From the NCBI GenBank assembly GCA_025454875.1, contig JALONP010000029.1, forward strand, positions 1 to 44,406: a stretch of 44,406 nt of DNA, written 5' to 3'. Below, piece by piece: positions 35,896-44,406 of this stretch. The stretch comes from Bacteroidia bacterium. GTDB taxonomy: Bacteria; Bacteroidota; Bacteroidia; UKL13-3. The notes below the pieces were generated by a model. It was not told the origin of the DNA and did not search any database. It was given only the letters and a program-made list of their open reading frames with translations. The position numbers and the translations under genes were made by a program. Each line of letters opens with the position of its first letter. The stretch's first letter is position 1.

Positions 35896-37958
35896 TTGGC
35901 TTTTCCTTTGTCTAAAAATTCAATAAACCGTGCTTCATCTGTATCAAAAAAGGTTGGTCCCGAGAGTTGATTCTCATTTGCATCAATAATCACATATTGT
36001 GGTTGCGCACTAAAATTGTATTTGGTTATCTGCAGATCTTGATTTTGCTCTCCAATTGTTTTTTTCACTTTGCCATCACGTGCAGAAGTATACCATTCCG
36101 ATTCGGGTAATTTTTTGCGTTCATCAGCATACAAACTCACAATGATAAAGTCTTGTTGTAAACGTTTAAGCACTTCGGGTTTGGCCCATACATATTCTTC
36201 CATTTTACGGCAGTTCACACAAGCATGCCCGGTAAAATCAATAAATATAGGTTTGTTTTGTTTCTTCGATTCTGCTAAGGCTTGCTTGTAATCAAAATAC
36301 CCTGTGAGGCCATGTGGTAAATGCAAAAAATCAGCATGTTTGATTGTTGAATTTGAAGATGTACCAATTTGATGATTTGATGATGATGCTCCCAATACAA
36401 AATCTTGGGTTTGCATCGGTGGCAATAATCCTGACAAACCTTTAAGCGGAGCGCCAAACAAGCCAGGTATCATATACACACCAAATGCAAATGAAGTAAG
36501 AGCCAAGCCAAACCGCGGAACACTTACAAATGGTACATCACTATCATGGCTAAATTTAAGTTTGCCCAAAAAGTACATTCCCAATAAAAAGGCAAGTACA
36601 ATCCAAATGGCTAAAAAAACTTCTCTATCTAAAATACGCCAATGGTAAACTACATCGGCAATGCTCAAAAACTTAAAAGCAAACGCTACTTCAATAAAGC
36701 CCAACACAACTTTTACTGAGTTGAGCCACCCACCCGATTTGGGTAAACCTGTTAAGAAACTTGGAAAAATTGCAAACACCATAAAAGGCAATGACAAACC
36801 CAAACCAAAAGACGCCATGCCTAAAAGTGGCTTTAAAAACTTACCACCTACTGCTTCAATTAATAAACTTCCAACAATGGGTCCTGTGCAGCTAAATGAA
36901 ACCAACACTAACGTAAATGCCATAAAAAATAAACCAGCAAAATTTCCCATGCTTGATTTAGAATCAACTTTATTAACCAATGCATGCGGTAGGGTAATTT
37001 CGAACAAGCCCAAAAATGAAGCAGCAAAAACCATAAAGATGATGAAGAAAAGGATATTAGGTAACCAATGTGTACTAAGCCAATTTCCAAAATCAGGTCC
37101 TAGGCCAAAAAATGCAAACACCAATCCAAGTGAAGCATAAATGCCAATAATAGATAAACCAAAAGTGCTGGCACGGATGGCAGCTTGTGTTTTTGTTTCG
37201 CTCTTTTTCGAAAAGAAACCTGCTGTCATTGGCAACATTGGAAATACACACGGAGTAGCTACTGCTACCAACCCTCCTAAAAAGGCTAACAATAAAAATC
37301 CCAAGAACGATTCGGTTTGCTGACTTGGTTTTTCGGCTGAAACGGTATTGGATGTTTGTTTAGAAAGGGTATCAATTTGCGCGGTATTAACAGTGGTGGT
37401 GGTTTCCGCAATTGTTTGTTCAGCAACTATGGTATCGATTTTTGTCGCTGGAGCTATACGTACCAATGAACTTAAATCATATTGTTGTTCAAAAGGAGGC
37501 ATACACACACCTGTAATCTCAGAGCATTCTTGAAAGTAGAGGTCAAGTTTGATGTTTAATTTGGCTTTCAAAATTTTAACCTGTTGTTTAAACACTGCCT
37601 TTTTGGTAAAAATGGAAACATCGCCTTTCCATACTTCCTCATAGTGCTTTTTAGAGCCAACAGGAACGGGCTTACCTATTAGTTTAAAAGAAGCATCTGG
37701 AGTAAACGTAATTTCTGCAGCTATAGGTCCCAAATTAGGATCGAAATCATTTGAGTACATGTACCAGTCTTTCTCAATCTCGCTGGTGAGTGTAATGGTT
37801 ACCACATCACCTATTTTGGCTTCTTTAGGTTCAACGGTGAACGACCAAGTAGGGGTATTTTTTAATACTGTTGGCTTTTCAGGTTGAAACTGACCAAAAG
37901 TGTTGTTGAATGTGGCTACTCCTAGCAGGAACAACCAAGCTAAAATCAATTTACGCAT
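35883..37958 (-). CDS. DsbD-type thiol:disulfide interchange protein
   Basis: The 691-residue protein moves reducing equivalents from cytoplasmic thioredoxin to the periplasm. The signal peptide ends near NTFGQ. The alpha domain (about 35-170) has Cys145 and Cys152 in ECSEITGVCMPP. The membrane domain (about 218-510) has Cys237 in ATPCVFPMLP and Cys357 in SFSCTGP. The C-terminal thioredoxin-like domain has Cys580-Val-Asn-Cys583. All three redox pairs of DsbD are therefore present. It is a single gene, divergent from the glucosaminidase gene. A likely role is cytochrome c maturation or isomerase reduction, as no substrate is encoded beside it. Confidence 0.93.
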   Translation of the reverse strand: MRKLILAWLFLLGVATFNNTFGQFQPEKPTVLKNTPTWSFTVEPKEAKIGDVVTITLTSEIEKDWYMYSNDFDPNLGPIAAEITFTPDASFKLIGKPVPVGSKKHYEEVWKGDVSIFTKKAVFKQQVKILKAKLNIKLDLYFQECSEITGVCMPPFEQQYDLSSLVRIAPATKIDTIVAEQTIAETTTTVNTAQIDTLSKQTSNTVSAEKPSQQTESFLGFLLLAFLGGLVAVATPCVFPMLPMTAGFFSKKSETKTQAAIRASTFGLSIIGIYASLGLVFAFFGLGPDFGNWLSTHWLPNILFFIIFMVFAASFLGLFEITLPHALVNKVDSKSSMGNFAGLFFMAFTLVLVSFSCTGPIVGSLLIEAVGGKFLKPLLGMASFGLGLSLPFMVFAIFPSFLTGLPKSGGWLNSVKVVLGFIEVAFAFKFLSIADVVYHWRILDREVFLAIWIVLAFLLGMYFLGKLKFSHDSDVPFVSVPRFGLALTSFAFGVYMIPGLFGAPLKGLSGLLPPMQTQDFVLGASSSNHQIGTSSNSTIKHADFLHLPHGLTGYFDYKQALAESKKQNKPIFIDFTGHACVNCRKMEEYVWAKPEVLKRLQQDFIIVSLYADERKKLPESEWYTSARDGKVKKTIGEQNQDLQITKYNFSAQPQYVIIDANENQLSGPTFFDTDEARFIEFLDKGKANYKP

Positions 37959-37983
37959 GAGGCATTGAATGGTTATAATCCAA

Positions 37984-37991
37984 CAAATTTA
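37984..37991 (-). promoter_or_regulatory. candidate -7 element for the dsbD-type gene
   Basis: The minus strand reads TAAATTTG, matching TAnnTTTG, 26 bp before the ATG. No clear -33 element is present. Confidence 0.42.
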
Positions 37992-38111
37992 AAATTTATA
38001 ATGAGAGTACGATAGCTTGCTTGAGATTGTTGCATATATAACTGTACACCTGTGGGAAATGCGCTAGCACATTGCATGCAAAACCTGCGCGAACCAACTA
38101 CCTTCGCTCAC

Positions 38112-39722
38112 ATGAATTTGTTTGTTAAAATTTTCTTGTTTTTAGCATTGCTTCAAGTTGCTGGTAATGTATGCGCGCAACCTGTTCCAACAGCAGCTTT
38201 CCCTTTTAAAATGACGGTAGAGCAGTACATCGAAAAATACGCTCAACTAGCAGTTGATGAAATGCACCGTAGCCGAATCCCGGCAAGTATTACGTTGGCA
38301 CAAGGGCTCCTAGAGTCGGGTAATGGCAATAGCCGATTGGCTATCATGGGTAATAACCATTTTGGTATTAAGTGTAAGGCAGGTTGGACAGGAGATACGT
38401 TAAAAGAAGATGATGATGAAGCCCAAGAATGTTTTCGCAAATATGCCTCTCCTTTCGACTCATATAAGGATCATTCAGATTTTTTAATGAAAGGACAACG
38501 GTATGCTTTTTTATTTGACTTGGAGCCAACTGATTACAAAGCTTGGGCCCACGGACTTAAAAGGGCAGGTTATGCAACCAACCCACGTTACGGAGAAATT
38601 CTGATTGCAACTATTGAACGAAATAATTTGCAACGGTTTGATTTGATTAAGCCAACGGTTGTAGAGCAAAAAATATTGGTTGCCGAAAAAAAGGAAGCAG
38701 TTGCTGAACAAAAACAATTAACTATTAACCAAATTCCAGCAGTGGTAGTTAAGCTTGGCGACAGCTACACGGCTATTGCATTGTCAAATGACCTTAAAAT
38801 TTGGCAATTGTATAAATACAACGACTTGGCAAAAAATGCACAAATACGCGTTGGAGATACCTTATACATCAAGCCAAAAAATTACAAAGCATTGGTTGAG
38901 ACACACACGATTGAGGTCAACGAAACAATGCACCAACTTTCGCAACGGTATGCTGTAAAGTTATCAAGGTTGCTTAAATACAATAATTTAAAAGAAGGCC
39001 AAGAGCCAGCCAATGGCCAAGTAATTTACCTAAGAAGCAAAAGGGTAGATCAAGTTCAGTTGCGTATTCAAGATGCTCCTGCATCCAATACAGATAGTGC
39101 TTATAACAACCAAGTGTATCCTGATGCGAAAAAAAACATTGAAACATCTATTCCTGTTTTGCCTGAAGATACATACAATGTTGAAGCTCATGGAGTCAAA
39201 GATGATATGGCATTTTTCCATACCGTACAAGCTGGTGAAACCCTCTTTTCTATTGCCAAAAAATACAATGTGCAAGTAGATGGAATCAAAAGTTTGAACA
39301 AACTTGTTTCTGATCAAATTCAAATTGGTGCAAGGCTAATCATCAATCCTAACCAACCTGCCATTCAACCCAATGAAGAGTCGGTGATACCTGGTTACCA
39401 TGAAGTAAAACAAGGCGAAACATTGTACAGCATTGCGAAATTGTACAATATTACACTCATTGAGTTAAAGGCCTTAAACGACTTATCAAGCGATACCATT
39501 CGGGTAGGAGAGGAGCTGATTGTTGTTCCGTTAAATGGAGAACGAGCTAAAGAAGAAGTGGTAACTGATAATCCTAATGAACCACTTTACCATTTGGTTA
39601 AAGAAAAAGAAACCTTATACTCAATTAGCCGTAAGTATGCGGTTACACCAGAACATATTCGAAGGCTAAACAAACTCATCGATAACCATATTGAAGTTGG
39701 TGCCAAGTTGCAAATTAGGTGA
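38112..39722 (+). CDS. glucosaminidase-domain peptidoglycan hydrolase with five LysM repeats
   Basis: The 536-residue precursor starts at the ATG at 38112, where a signal peptide begins (NLFVKIFLFLALL, cleaved near VCAQ). Residues about 35-175 form an endo-beta-N-acetylglucosaminidase domain with the probable catalytic Glu68 in QGLLESGNGNSRLA, plus NNHFGIKC and AWAHGLKRAGYATNPRY. Five LysM-like units follow from about residue 210. The first two are degenerate (VVVKLGDSYTAIA, HTIEVNETMHQLS) and the last three canonical (for example HTVQAGETLFSIAKKYNV). It should bind and cut peptidoglycan in the periplasm. Its TGA overlaps the next ATG, so at least the next two genes are translationally coupled to it. 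Confidence 0.9.
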   Translation: MNLFVKIFLFLALLQVAGNVCAQPVPTAAFPFKMTVEQYIEKYAQLAVDEMHRSRIPASITLAQGLLESGNGNSRLAIMGNNHFGIKCKAGWTGDTLKEDDDEAQECFRKYASPFDSYKDHSDFLMKGQRYAFLFDLEPTDYKAWAHGLKRAGYATNPRYGEILIATIERNNLQRFDLIKPTVVEQKILVAEKKEAVAEQKQLTINQIPAVVVKLGDSYTAIALSNDLKIWQLYKYNDLAKNAQIRVGDTLYIKPKNYKALVETHTIEVNETMHQLSQRYAVKLSRLLKYNNLKEGQEPANGQVIYLRSKRVDQVQLRIQDAPASNTDSAYNNQVYPDAKKNIETSIPVLPEDTYNVEAHGVKDDMAFFHTVQAGETLFSIAKKYNVQVDGIKSLNKLVSDQIQIGARLIINPNQPAIQPNEESVIPGYHEVKQGETLYSIAKLYNITLIELKALNDLSSDTIRVGEELIVVPLNGERAKEEVVTDNPNEPLYHLVKEKETLYSISRKYAVTPEHIRRLNKLIDNHIEVGAKLQIR

Positions 39723-41050
39723 TGTTTTTAGGTGTTCCATACCGTTACCTTGTTGGTTTGCTTGCAATACATTTACTGTTTGCAATTGCAGCACTTTTTT
39801 TCAAACAATATTATTTAATTGATTCCTATGGCTATTTGTTTCAGGCAGACAATTTGGTGAATCATGGTGCATGGTACGCAGAGGATTGGAGCATGCCCAT
39901 ATTGGTTGATTATTTTTCCATTCGTCCGCCACTGTATGCTGCTTTTATTGTAGCGTGCAAGTGGCTTTTTCCTTCTGTATGGTCTGTATTGTTCTGCCAG
40001 GTATGCCTAAGCATAGGCAATGCAATATTGGCTTATCAGTTCATATTAAAGCTCGGAGTCTCATTTCAAAAAATGCCATTAGTTGGATTGTTATTGCTTG
40101 TACTATATCCTGCGCAGCTTTTGCATTCACTTTTTGTGATGAGTGAAACATGCTTTCAAACACTGTTATTGTTATTATTTTTTGCTACAACTGCCTTCTT
40201 AAACCAACCTTCCATTAAACACTCTTGTATAATGTGTTTGTTACTTGCACTCGTTTTATGGATTAAGCCTGTGGGGTTGGTTTTGGTTGGCGTATGCTTG
40301 GTGTTGGTTGTGGTTAAATGGGTTAAACAAAGTTTTAGCATTTTCTTATTTGCACCACTTATGCTTGTTGTGCTTTCATACCATCTGATTAACGAGCACC
40401 ATCGGCAAGTTACAGGTTACTACCATTACACAAGCATTGGTTCCATTAACCATTTAAAATACAATGCGAGGTATACATTAATACATGCCAAAGGTGAGCA
40501 GTATGCCGATAGCGTAATAGCTGCAGTAATGAATAAGGCAAATTCAAAATGGATTTACCAAGAACGCCTGCAATGGATGAATGAACAAGCAAACGAAATT
40601 ATTCGCAACCATCCAATTGATTTTGCCATCGTATATGCTAAAGGATGTATTTCATTTTTAATAGATCCGGGCAGGTTTGATTTGTATACGTTTACCAATA
40701 CCCAATCAGTTGGGTTAGGTTTGATGCACGAAATGCAAACAAAAGGATTTTCAGCGCTGTTGGCTTACCTTAAACAAGCTCCTTTGTTTCTAATGATTTG
40801 GCTTATTGTAGCATTCGTTACCAATTGCATCACCTGTTTGTTAATGCTCCGTTTGTTGCCTCAATTGTTCACGAAACCATTCGTAGAAACTGGGTGGTTA
40901 TGGACATCTATTCTTTTTGTAGGTGCAATTATGCTGGCTACAGGTCCAGTTGGTGTTTCGCGTTACAAGGTGCCAGTATATACAATCATATGCATCATGG
41001 CTATGTACAGTTATGCGCAGTTATCCTTAACTAAAAAAGCAGGATCATGA
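39722..41050 (+). CDS. polytopic membrane protein, GT-C/GT39-like glycosyltransferase
   Basis: The 442-residue protein has about ten to eleven hydrophobic segments. The first periplasmic loop carries LIDSYGYLFQADNL, with an Asp at the place of the catalytic acid of GT-C enzymes, then FSIRPPLYAAFI. This is the layout of the dolichyl-phosphate-mannose-protein mannosyltransferase/ArnT superfamily. The acceptor and sugar donor are unknown. The ATG overlaps the preceding stop (TGATG), and its own stop overlaps the next start (ATGA). Fold is inferred from the topology and loop motif only. Confidence 0.65.
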   Translation: MFLGVPYRYLVGLLAIHLLFAIAALFFKQYYLIDSYGYLFQADNLVNHGAWYAEDWSMPILVDYFSIRPPLYAAFIVACKWLFPSVWSVLFCQVCLSIGNAILAYQFILKLGVSFQKMPLVGLLLLVLYPAQLLHSLFVMSETCFQTLLLLLFFATTAFLNQPSIKHSCIMCLLLALVLWIKPVGLVLVGVCLVLVVVKWVKQSFSIFLFAPLMLVVLSYHLINEHHRQVTGYYHYTSIGSINHLKYNARYTLIHAKGEQYADSVIAAVMNKANSKWIYQERLQWMNEQANEIIRNHPIDFAIVYAKGCISFLIDPGRFDLYTFTNTQSVGLGLMHEMQTKGFSALLAYLKQAPLFLMIWLIVAFVTNCITCLLMLRLLPQLFTKPFVETGWLWTSILFVGAIMLATGPVGVSRYKVPVYTIICIMAMYSYAQLSLTKKAGS

Positions 41051-41910
41051 GGTTTGATACCAACACACCAGTTCAGCCTATTTTCCATCCAATTGCACAA
41101 AAGCATAAGGTTGATTTATGGATAAAGCGTGATGACATGATTCATCCTTTTGTATCAGGAAATAAATGGCGTAAGCTTCAATTTATTTTTGAGGATGCAG
41201 CGCAAAAAGGGGCAACCCGATTGGTAAGTTTTGGTGGTCCGTATTCCAACCATTTGGTGGCATTAGCATGTGCAGGAGCGATTGCAAATATTCAAACAAA
41301 AGCATTTGTAAGAGGCGAATCCGTTTCCAATCACATGTTGCAACTTTGCCAATCGTGGGGAATGGAATTGAGTTTTGTTAATCGAACCGCCTACCAAAAC
41401 AAACAGTTGTTGTTTGAAGAACACCAACAAGCAGGAGATTATTTTATAGATGAAGGAGGGCGTGGTAACCTAGCGGTAAAAGGTTGTTCAGATATAATTC
41501 CGGGCAACCAATCATTTACCCATGCTGTGTGTGCAGTAGGCACAGGAACTACGTTTGCAGGTATCGTACAACAATCCAATTTGCTCGGCATTCTTCCATT
41601 GGGAATTGTTATTTTGAAAGGAGCCCAAGGTATTGAACAAGATATTCAAGCGCTTTGCAACGATACCGATCGCTTCGAACTAATGCATCAATTTCATGAA
41701 GGAGGTTACGCTAAATCCACAAATGCATTGTGGTCGTTTATGGATGATTTTGCTAAGCAAACTGGAATCCTACTTGATCAAGTTTATACAGGTAAAATGA
41801 TGAAAGCAGTTTTTGCCTTAATCGAGTCGGGTTATTTTCCAGCGCAATCAAAAATACTCACCGTTCATACGGGTGGATTGTTGGGTTTGCTAACCCGTCC
41901 GTTACCATAA
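41047..41910 (+). CDS. PLP-dependent ACC deaminase/D-cysteine desulfhydrase family enzyme
   Basis: The 287-residue enzyme is of the fold-type II PLP class. LWIKRDD (24-30), SGNKWRKL with the PLP lysine Lys40, and SFGGPYSNH (61-69) bind substrate and phosphate. FIDEGGRGN and VCAVGTGTTFAG are the phosphate-cup motifs. It is shorter than the usual 325-340 residues. Which substrate it uses (1-aminocyclopropane-1-carboxylate, D-cysteine or another D-amino acid) cannot be told by eye. D-cysteine desulfhydration is more usual in bacteria outside the rhizosphere. It overlaps the preceding gene by 4 bp and the convergent PLP enzyme gene by 9 bp. Confidence 0.87.
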   Translation: MRFDTNTPVQPIFHPIAQKHKVDLWIKRDDMIHPFVSGNKWRKLQFIFEDAAQKGATRLVSFGGPYSNHLVALACAGAIANIQTKAFVRGESVSNHMLQLCQSWGMELSFVNRTAYQNKQLLFEEHQQAGDYFIDEGGRGNLAVKGCSDIIPGNQSFTHAVCAVGTGTTFAGIVQQSNLLGILPLGIVILKGAQGIEQDIQALCNDTDRFELMHQFHEGGYAKSTNALWSFMDDFAKQTGILLDQVYTGKMMKAVFALIESGYFPAQSKILTVHTGGLLGLLTRPLP

Positions 41911-43020
41911 GTTACTTTTCTTCAATGTGTCAGTTGCTTTGAGTCCGGTTCCGGTAAATACAGAAACAATTTTTTCCGATTGGAATTTTAATGCATAAAT
42001 AGAAGCACCAGCTACCGTTGCGGCAGATGTAGGTTCGATATACAATCCTTTTTGAGCACACATTTTCCATGCATCGATAATGTCTTCTTCTGACACGGTA
42101 ATAAATGTTCCATTGGCACTGCGCACCGCAGTTATCATTTGCTCGCCACGAATGGGCTTAGCAATTGCAATTCCTTCAGCAATGGTGGGTTTTTGGGTAA
42201 ACCTTTCTGCATTGTTCTTTGCAAAAAAAGCAGTTGCCAATGGTGCGCAATGCTCACTTTGAATGGCAATCAGTTTTGGAACTTTTTGAATAATTCCCAG
42301 TTCAAAAAGTTCAGTAAATCCGATTGAGCAACCAAGTATCAATGTGCCATTACCGGCAGGTAACACAACAGCATCAGGTGCTTGCCACCCCAATTGTTCG
42401 CAAACCTCGTATGCCAATGTTTTTGTACCTTGAAAAAAAAGAGGATTCCAACAATGACTTGCGTAATAATCTGTTTTTGCAGCAGCCATTGCAGCATCTG
42501 CAACCATCTCACGCGATCCGTCTATTGTGACCAAATGCGCTCCATATGCTTTCATTTGTGTTACTTTTGAAAGGGAAGTTTGTTGTTGAATATAAATGCT
42601 GCATTCAATTCCTGCTGCCGCGGCATAAGCCGCTATCGAACAACCAGCATTTCCACTTGAGTCTTGAACTACTTTTTGAATTCCCCATTCTTTCACCATG
42701 CTCATCAATAAAGCAGCACCTCTGTCCTTGTAAGAACCAGTGCTAAACAAATAATCGTGTTTAAACCATACCTCTTTCCCCTTTAAGTTAAAAGGCAATA
42801 GAGGGGTGAACCCTCCACCTAAACGAAGCCTGTTTTCGGGAGCAATGTTAGGCAAGGCAGTAGCATAGCGCCAAATAGATGTATCATATTGCAATACCTT
42901 ATTTGGGTCAAATTGATCTATTAAGGTACAATTCAATAACGCGCCATCAGGAGCTAGCCAAATAGGTTGTTGCATGTCGTACAATACTTGTGTAGCGCTA
43001 TTGATAAATTTCATTGGCAT
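41902..43020 (-). CDS. threonine-synthase-like PLP-dependent enzyme
   Basis: The 372-residue protein is fold-type II, with the lysine motif GSYKDRGAA (Lys98). The GGGFTPLLPF and DSSGNAGCSIAAYAA loops, and VVLPAGNGTLILG for the PLP phosphate, follow. The overall length and order of motifs fit threonine synthase of the short class, which converts O-phospho-L-homoserine to threonine. A threonine dehydratase or a related lyase remains possible. I start at the ATG at 43020; another in-frame ATG lies 6 nt downstream. It is a single gene, convergent with the ACC deaminase-family gene. Confidence 0.8.
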   Translation of the reverse strand: MPMKFINSATQVLYDMQQPIWLAPDGALLNCTLIDQFDPNKVLQYDTSIWRYATALPNIAPENRLRLGGGFTPLLPFNLKGKEVWFKHDYLFSTGSYKDRGAALLMSMVKEWGIQKVVQDSSGNAGCSIAAYAAAAGIECSIYIQQQTSLSKVTQMKAYGAHLVTIDGSREMVADAAMAAAKTDYYASHCWNPLFFQGTKTLAYEVCEQLGWQAPDAVVLPAGNGTLILGCSIGFTELFELGIIQKVPKLIAIQSEHCAPLATAFFAKNNAERFTQKPTIAEGIAIAKPIRGEQMITAVRSANGTFITVSEEDIIDAWKMCAQKGLYIEPTSAATVAGASIYALKFQSEKIVSVFTGTGLKATDTLKKSNLW

Positions 43021-43104
43021 CAAAATGTTAAGTCGTGTAAGATAATATTATGTTAATTTATCAAAGGTTTGGTTTGTTAACAAGTATTTAAGAATGGCGG
43101 GCTT

Positions 43105-43112
43105 TACCTTTG
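43105..43112 (+). promoter_or_regulatory. candidate promoter element for the right-edge surface gene
   Basis: TACCTTTG matches TAnnTTTG. The gene starts at 43284, so the leader would be about 165 nt, and a TTTG at 43073-43076 is too far for a normal -33. A second, imperfect box TACATTCG lies at 43240-43247. The 263 bp between the divergent genes hold nothing else recognisable. Confidence 0.35.
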
Positions 43113-43283
43113 AATTGCATTTTCAGTAGAAACCCAACCAATAGTGGACTTGGAGAAGGTAAAAAACAACGTTTTTTCAAAATAGGTTGATTTTCTAATT
43201 GTTAAATGTAAAATAAGTAAATTTTAAGAAGTCAGCGAGTACATTCGCATTATAAAGTGCTTATGCTCCTAAAACACCTCATT

Positions 43284-44406
43284 ATGAAAAAGCTATACAA
43301 ACTAATCAATTGGACTGCCAAGGTAACGTTATTTACATGGTTGCTCTTTATAAGCACAAGTGCCAATGCCGATCACGTAGTAGGAAGTGATATCAGTTGG
43401 AAGTGCACCACCACACCAGGAGTATTTGAAGTGACGTTGGTTATCTTCCGCGATTGCCAAGGTATTCCACTTTGTTTTGGCGGAGGTTGCGGTTCGGGTT
43501 GTTCACAATCAATGAACCTTCGCGGAGCGGATCCAAGTTGTAATAACACATCTTATGGAAGTTTTTCATTGCAATTGGTAAGTGTGCGTGACGCTGCACC
43601 TGAAGTAGATTGCCCCACTGCTAAAAGTATTTGTAACAATATGGGTTGTGTAACAGCAGGTACGTTTACTCCAGCAATTGAGCGTTACGAGTTTAAGGGT
43701 TTTATGAATGTAGGTGCTACCTCGGGTATTCCTGCCACTTGTTGCAATGTAAAAATTACTTGGGAAATGTGCTGTCGAAATAATGGAATCAATACAGGTG
43801 CTTCTTGGCAAAATTTTTATGTTGAATCAACCATTAACCGCTGTCACTCTGTTAATCCATGCAATAACTCACCAGTGTTATCAAACGATCCAATTGCTTT
43901 TATCTGCGGAGGCGAAGAATTTATTTTTAACAATGGAGCAACTGATCCAGAGTTCGATTCATTAACGTACGCATTTACCCCATCACTTCAAGGAGCGGGC
44001 AGTTCAGTAACATACACACCTCCATATGCATTTGACCGACCAATGCCATGGACAGGTTCGGCTACAGCGGAGTTTCCAGCAGGTATTCGCTGCTTATCAG
44101 ATAACGGAGACATTATGTTTACCCCAGGCAACACCAGTGGTAATAATTTTACGGGTGTAGTAATGGCCATTGAGATCAAGCAATGGAAAATCATTAATGG
44201 GGTGCCAACGGTTTTAAGTACTACGAGAAGAGATGTTCAAATGGTGGTATTGGGTAGTTGCCCAAATAACAATTCTCCACGCCTCCGTACAAATCCTGCA
44301 AGTTTAGTAAGTCCCAACGCACCACGTACGAACTGGCAGGTATGTGCAGGAGACCAGTTGTGTTTTACGGTAACGGCTAAGGATACGGACTTTTTCCCGC
44401 CCACGT
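43284..44406 (+). CDS. large secreted Cys-rich surface protein, N-terminal part (runs off the window)
   Basis: The frame opens at the ATG at 43284 and stays open to the last base, giving 374 residues without an end. The signal peptide ends near TSANA (about residue 29). The following stretch, HVVGSDISWKC then FEVTLVIFRDCQGIPL, is the N-terminal module seen in many Bacteroidota proteins whose other end is a gliding-motility (CHU_C) domain. From the N-terminal part alone it can be predicted, but not shown, that the full protein is a T9SS cargo. It has many Cys residues (more than 20 in the visible part). Confidence 0.8.
   Translation, partial: MKKLYKLINWTAKVTLFTWLLFISTSANADHVVGSDISWKCTTTPGVFEVTLVIFRDCQGIPLCFGGGCGSGCSQSMNLRGADPSCNNTSYGSFSLQLVSVRDAAPEVDCPTAKSICNNMGCVTAGTFTPAIERYEFKGFMNVGATSGIPATCCNVKITWEMCCRNNGINTGASWQNFYVESTINRCHSVNPCNNSPVLSNDPIAFICGGEEFIFNNGATDPEFDSLTYAFTPSLQGAGSSVTYTPPYAFDRPMPWTGSATAEFPAGIRCLSDNGDIMFTPGNTSGNNFTGVVMAIEIKQWKIINGVPTVLSTTRRDVQMVVLGSCPNNNSPRLRTNPASLVSPNAPRTNWQVCAGDQLCFTVTAKDTDFFPPT

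Overview
The window is chromosomal DNA from a member of the phylum Bacteroidota, of the type that carries a type IX secretion system (T9SS). The evidence is a giant PKD-repeat protein with a gliding-motility-type (CHU_C) C-terminal domain, another cargo with a T9SS type A sorting domain, many outer-membrane barrels and lipoproteins, promoter elements of the Bacteroidota form TAnnTTTG, start sites mostly without a Shine-Dalgarno sequence, and standard use of TGA as stop. I cannot assign a genus. There are no rRNA or tRNA genes, phages, CRISPR arrays or recognisable transposases.

Layout. 1-411: non-coding, with small palindromes. 412-4723 (minus): a four-gene operon ansB, Dcu-type C4-dicarboxylate transporter, porin and DUF2490 barrel, read here as an asparagine/aspartate scavenging unit. 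4724-5293: non-coding, with two structured repeat elements. 5294-6319 (minus): DUF481 outer-membrane protein. 6416-10175 (plus): a five-gene envelope operon (DUF4136 lipoprotein, small barrel, Tyr/Gly-rich lipoprotein, Omp85-like barrel without POTRA domains, O-methyltransferase). 10315-18015 (plus): a 2566-residue surface protein with about 28 PKD-like modules.

17917-21845 is the most unusual region. A segment of about 3.3 kb, carrying a lipoprotein gene interrupted by one in-frame TGA and a T9SS cargo gene, sits between the PKD gene and the ClC gene that would otherwise be its convergent neighbour. It is flanked by two 295-bp direct repeats of about 94% identity. Each repeat contains the 3' end of the PKD gene plus the 3' end of the ClC gene, so a ClC tail is stranded on the left and a PKD tail on the right. 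The differences between repeats are mostly synonymous, which suggests that the two copies diverged as functional genes in separate lineages and were brought together by integration of related DNA.

21646-34814: ClC transporter with CBS domains, beta-helix lipoprotein, TIGR01777 epimerase-like protein, a divergent MerR/cobalamin-binding regulator with the CarH/LitR ligand motifs, enoyl-CoA hydratase family protein, ComEC, a small membrane protein, YifB/ComM, an AT-rich orphan gene, and a panD / flippase-like / HldE-adenylyltransferase operon. 34906-44406: GSCFA protein, DsbD, a tightly overlapping trio (glucosaminidase with five LysM domains, GT-C-like membrane protein, ACC deaminase/D-cysteine desulfhydrase family enzyme), a threonine-synthase-like enzyme, and the N-terminal part of another large secreted protein that runs off the right edge.

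The main themes are cell-envelope and surface proteins, amino-acid metabolism, and two DNA-uptake genes. Functions are read from motifs by eye; no database search was run.
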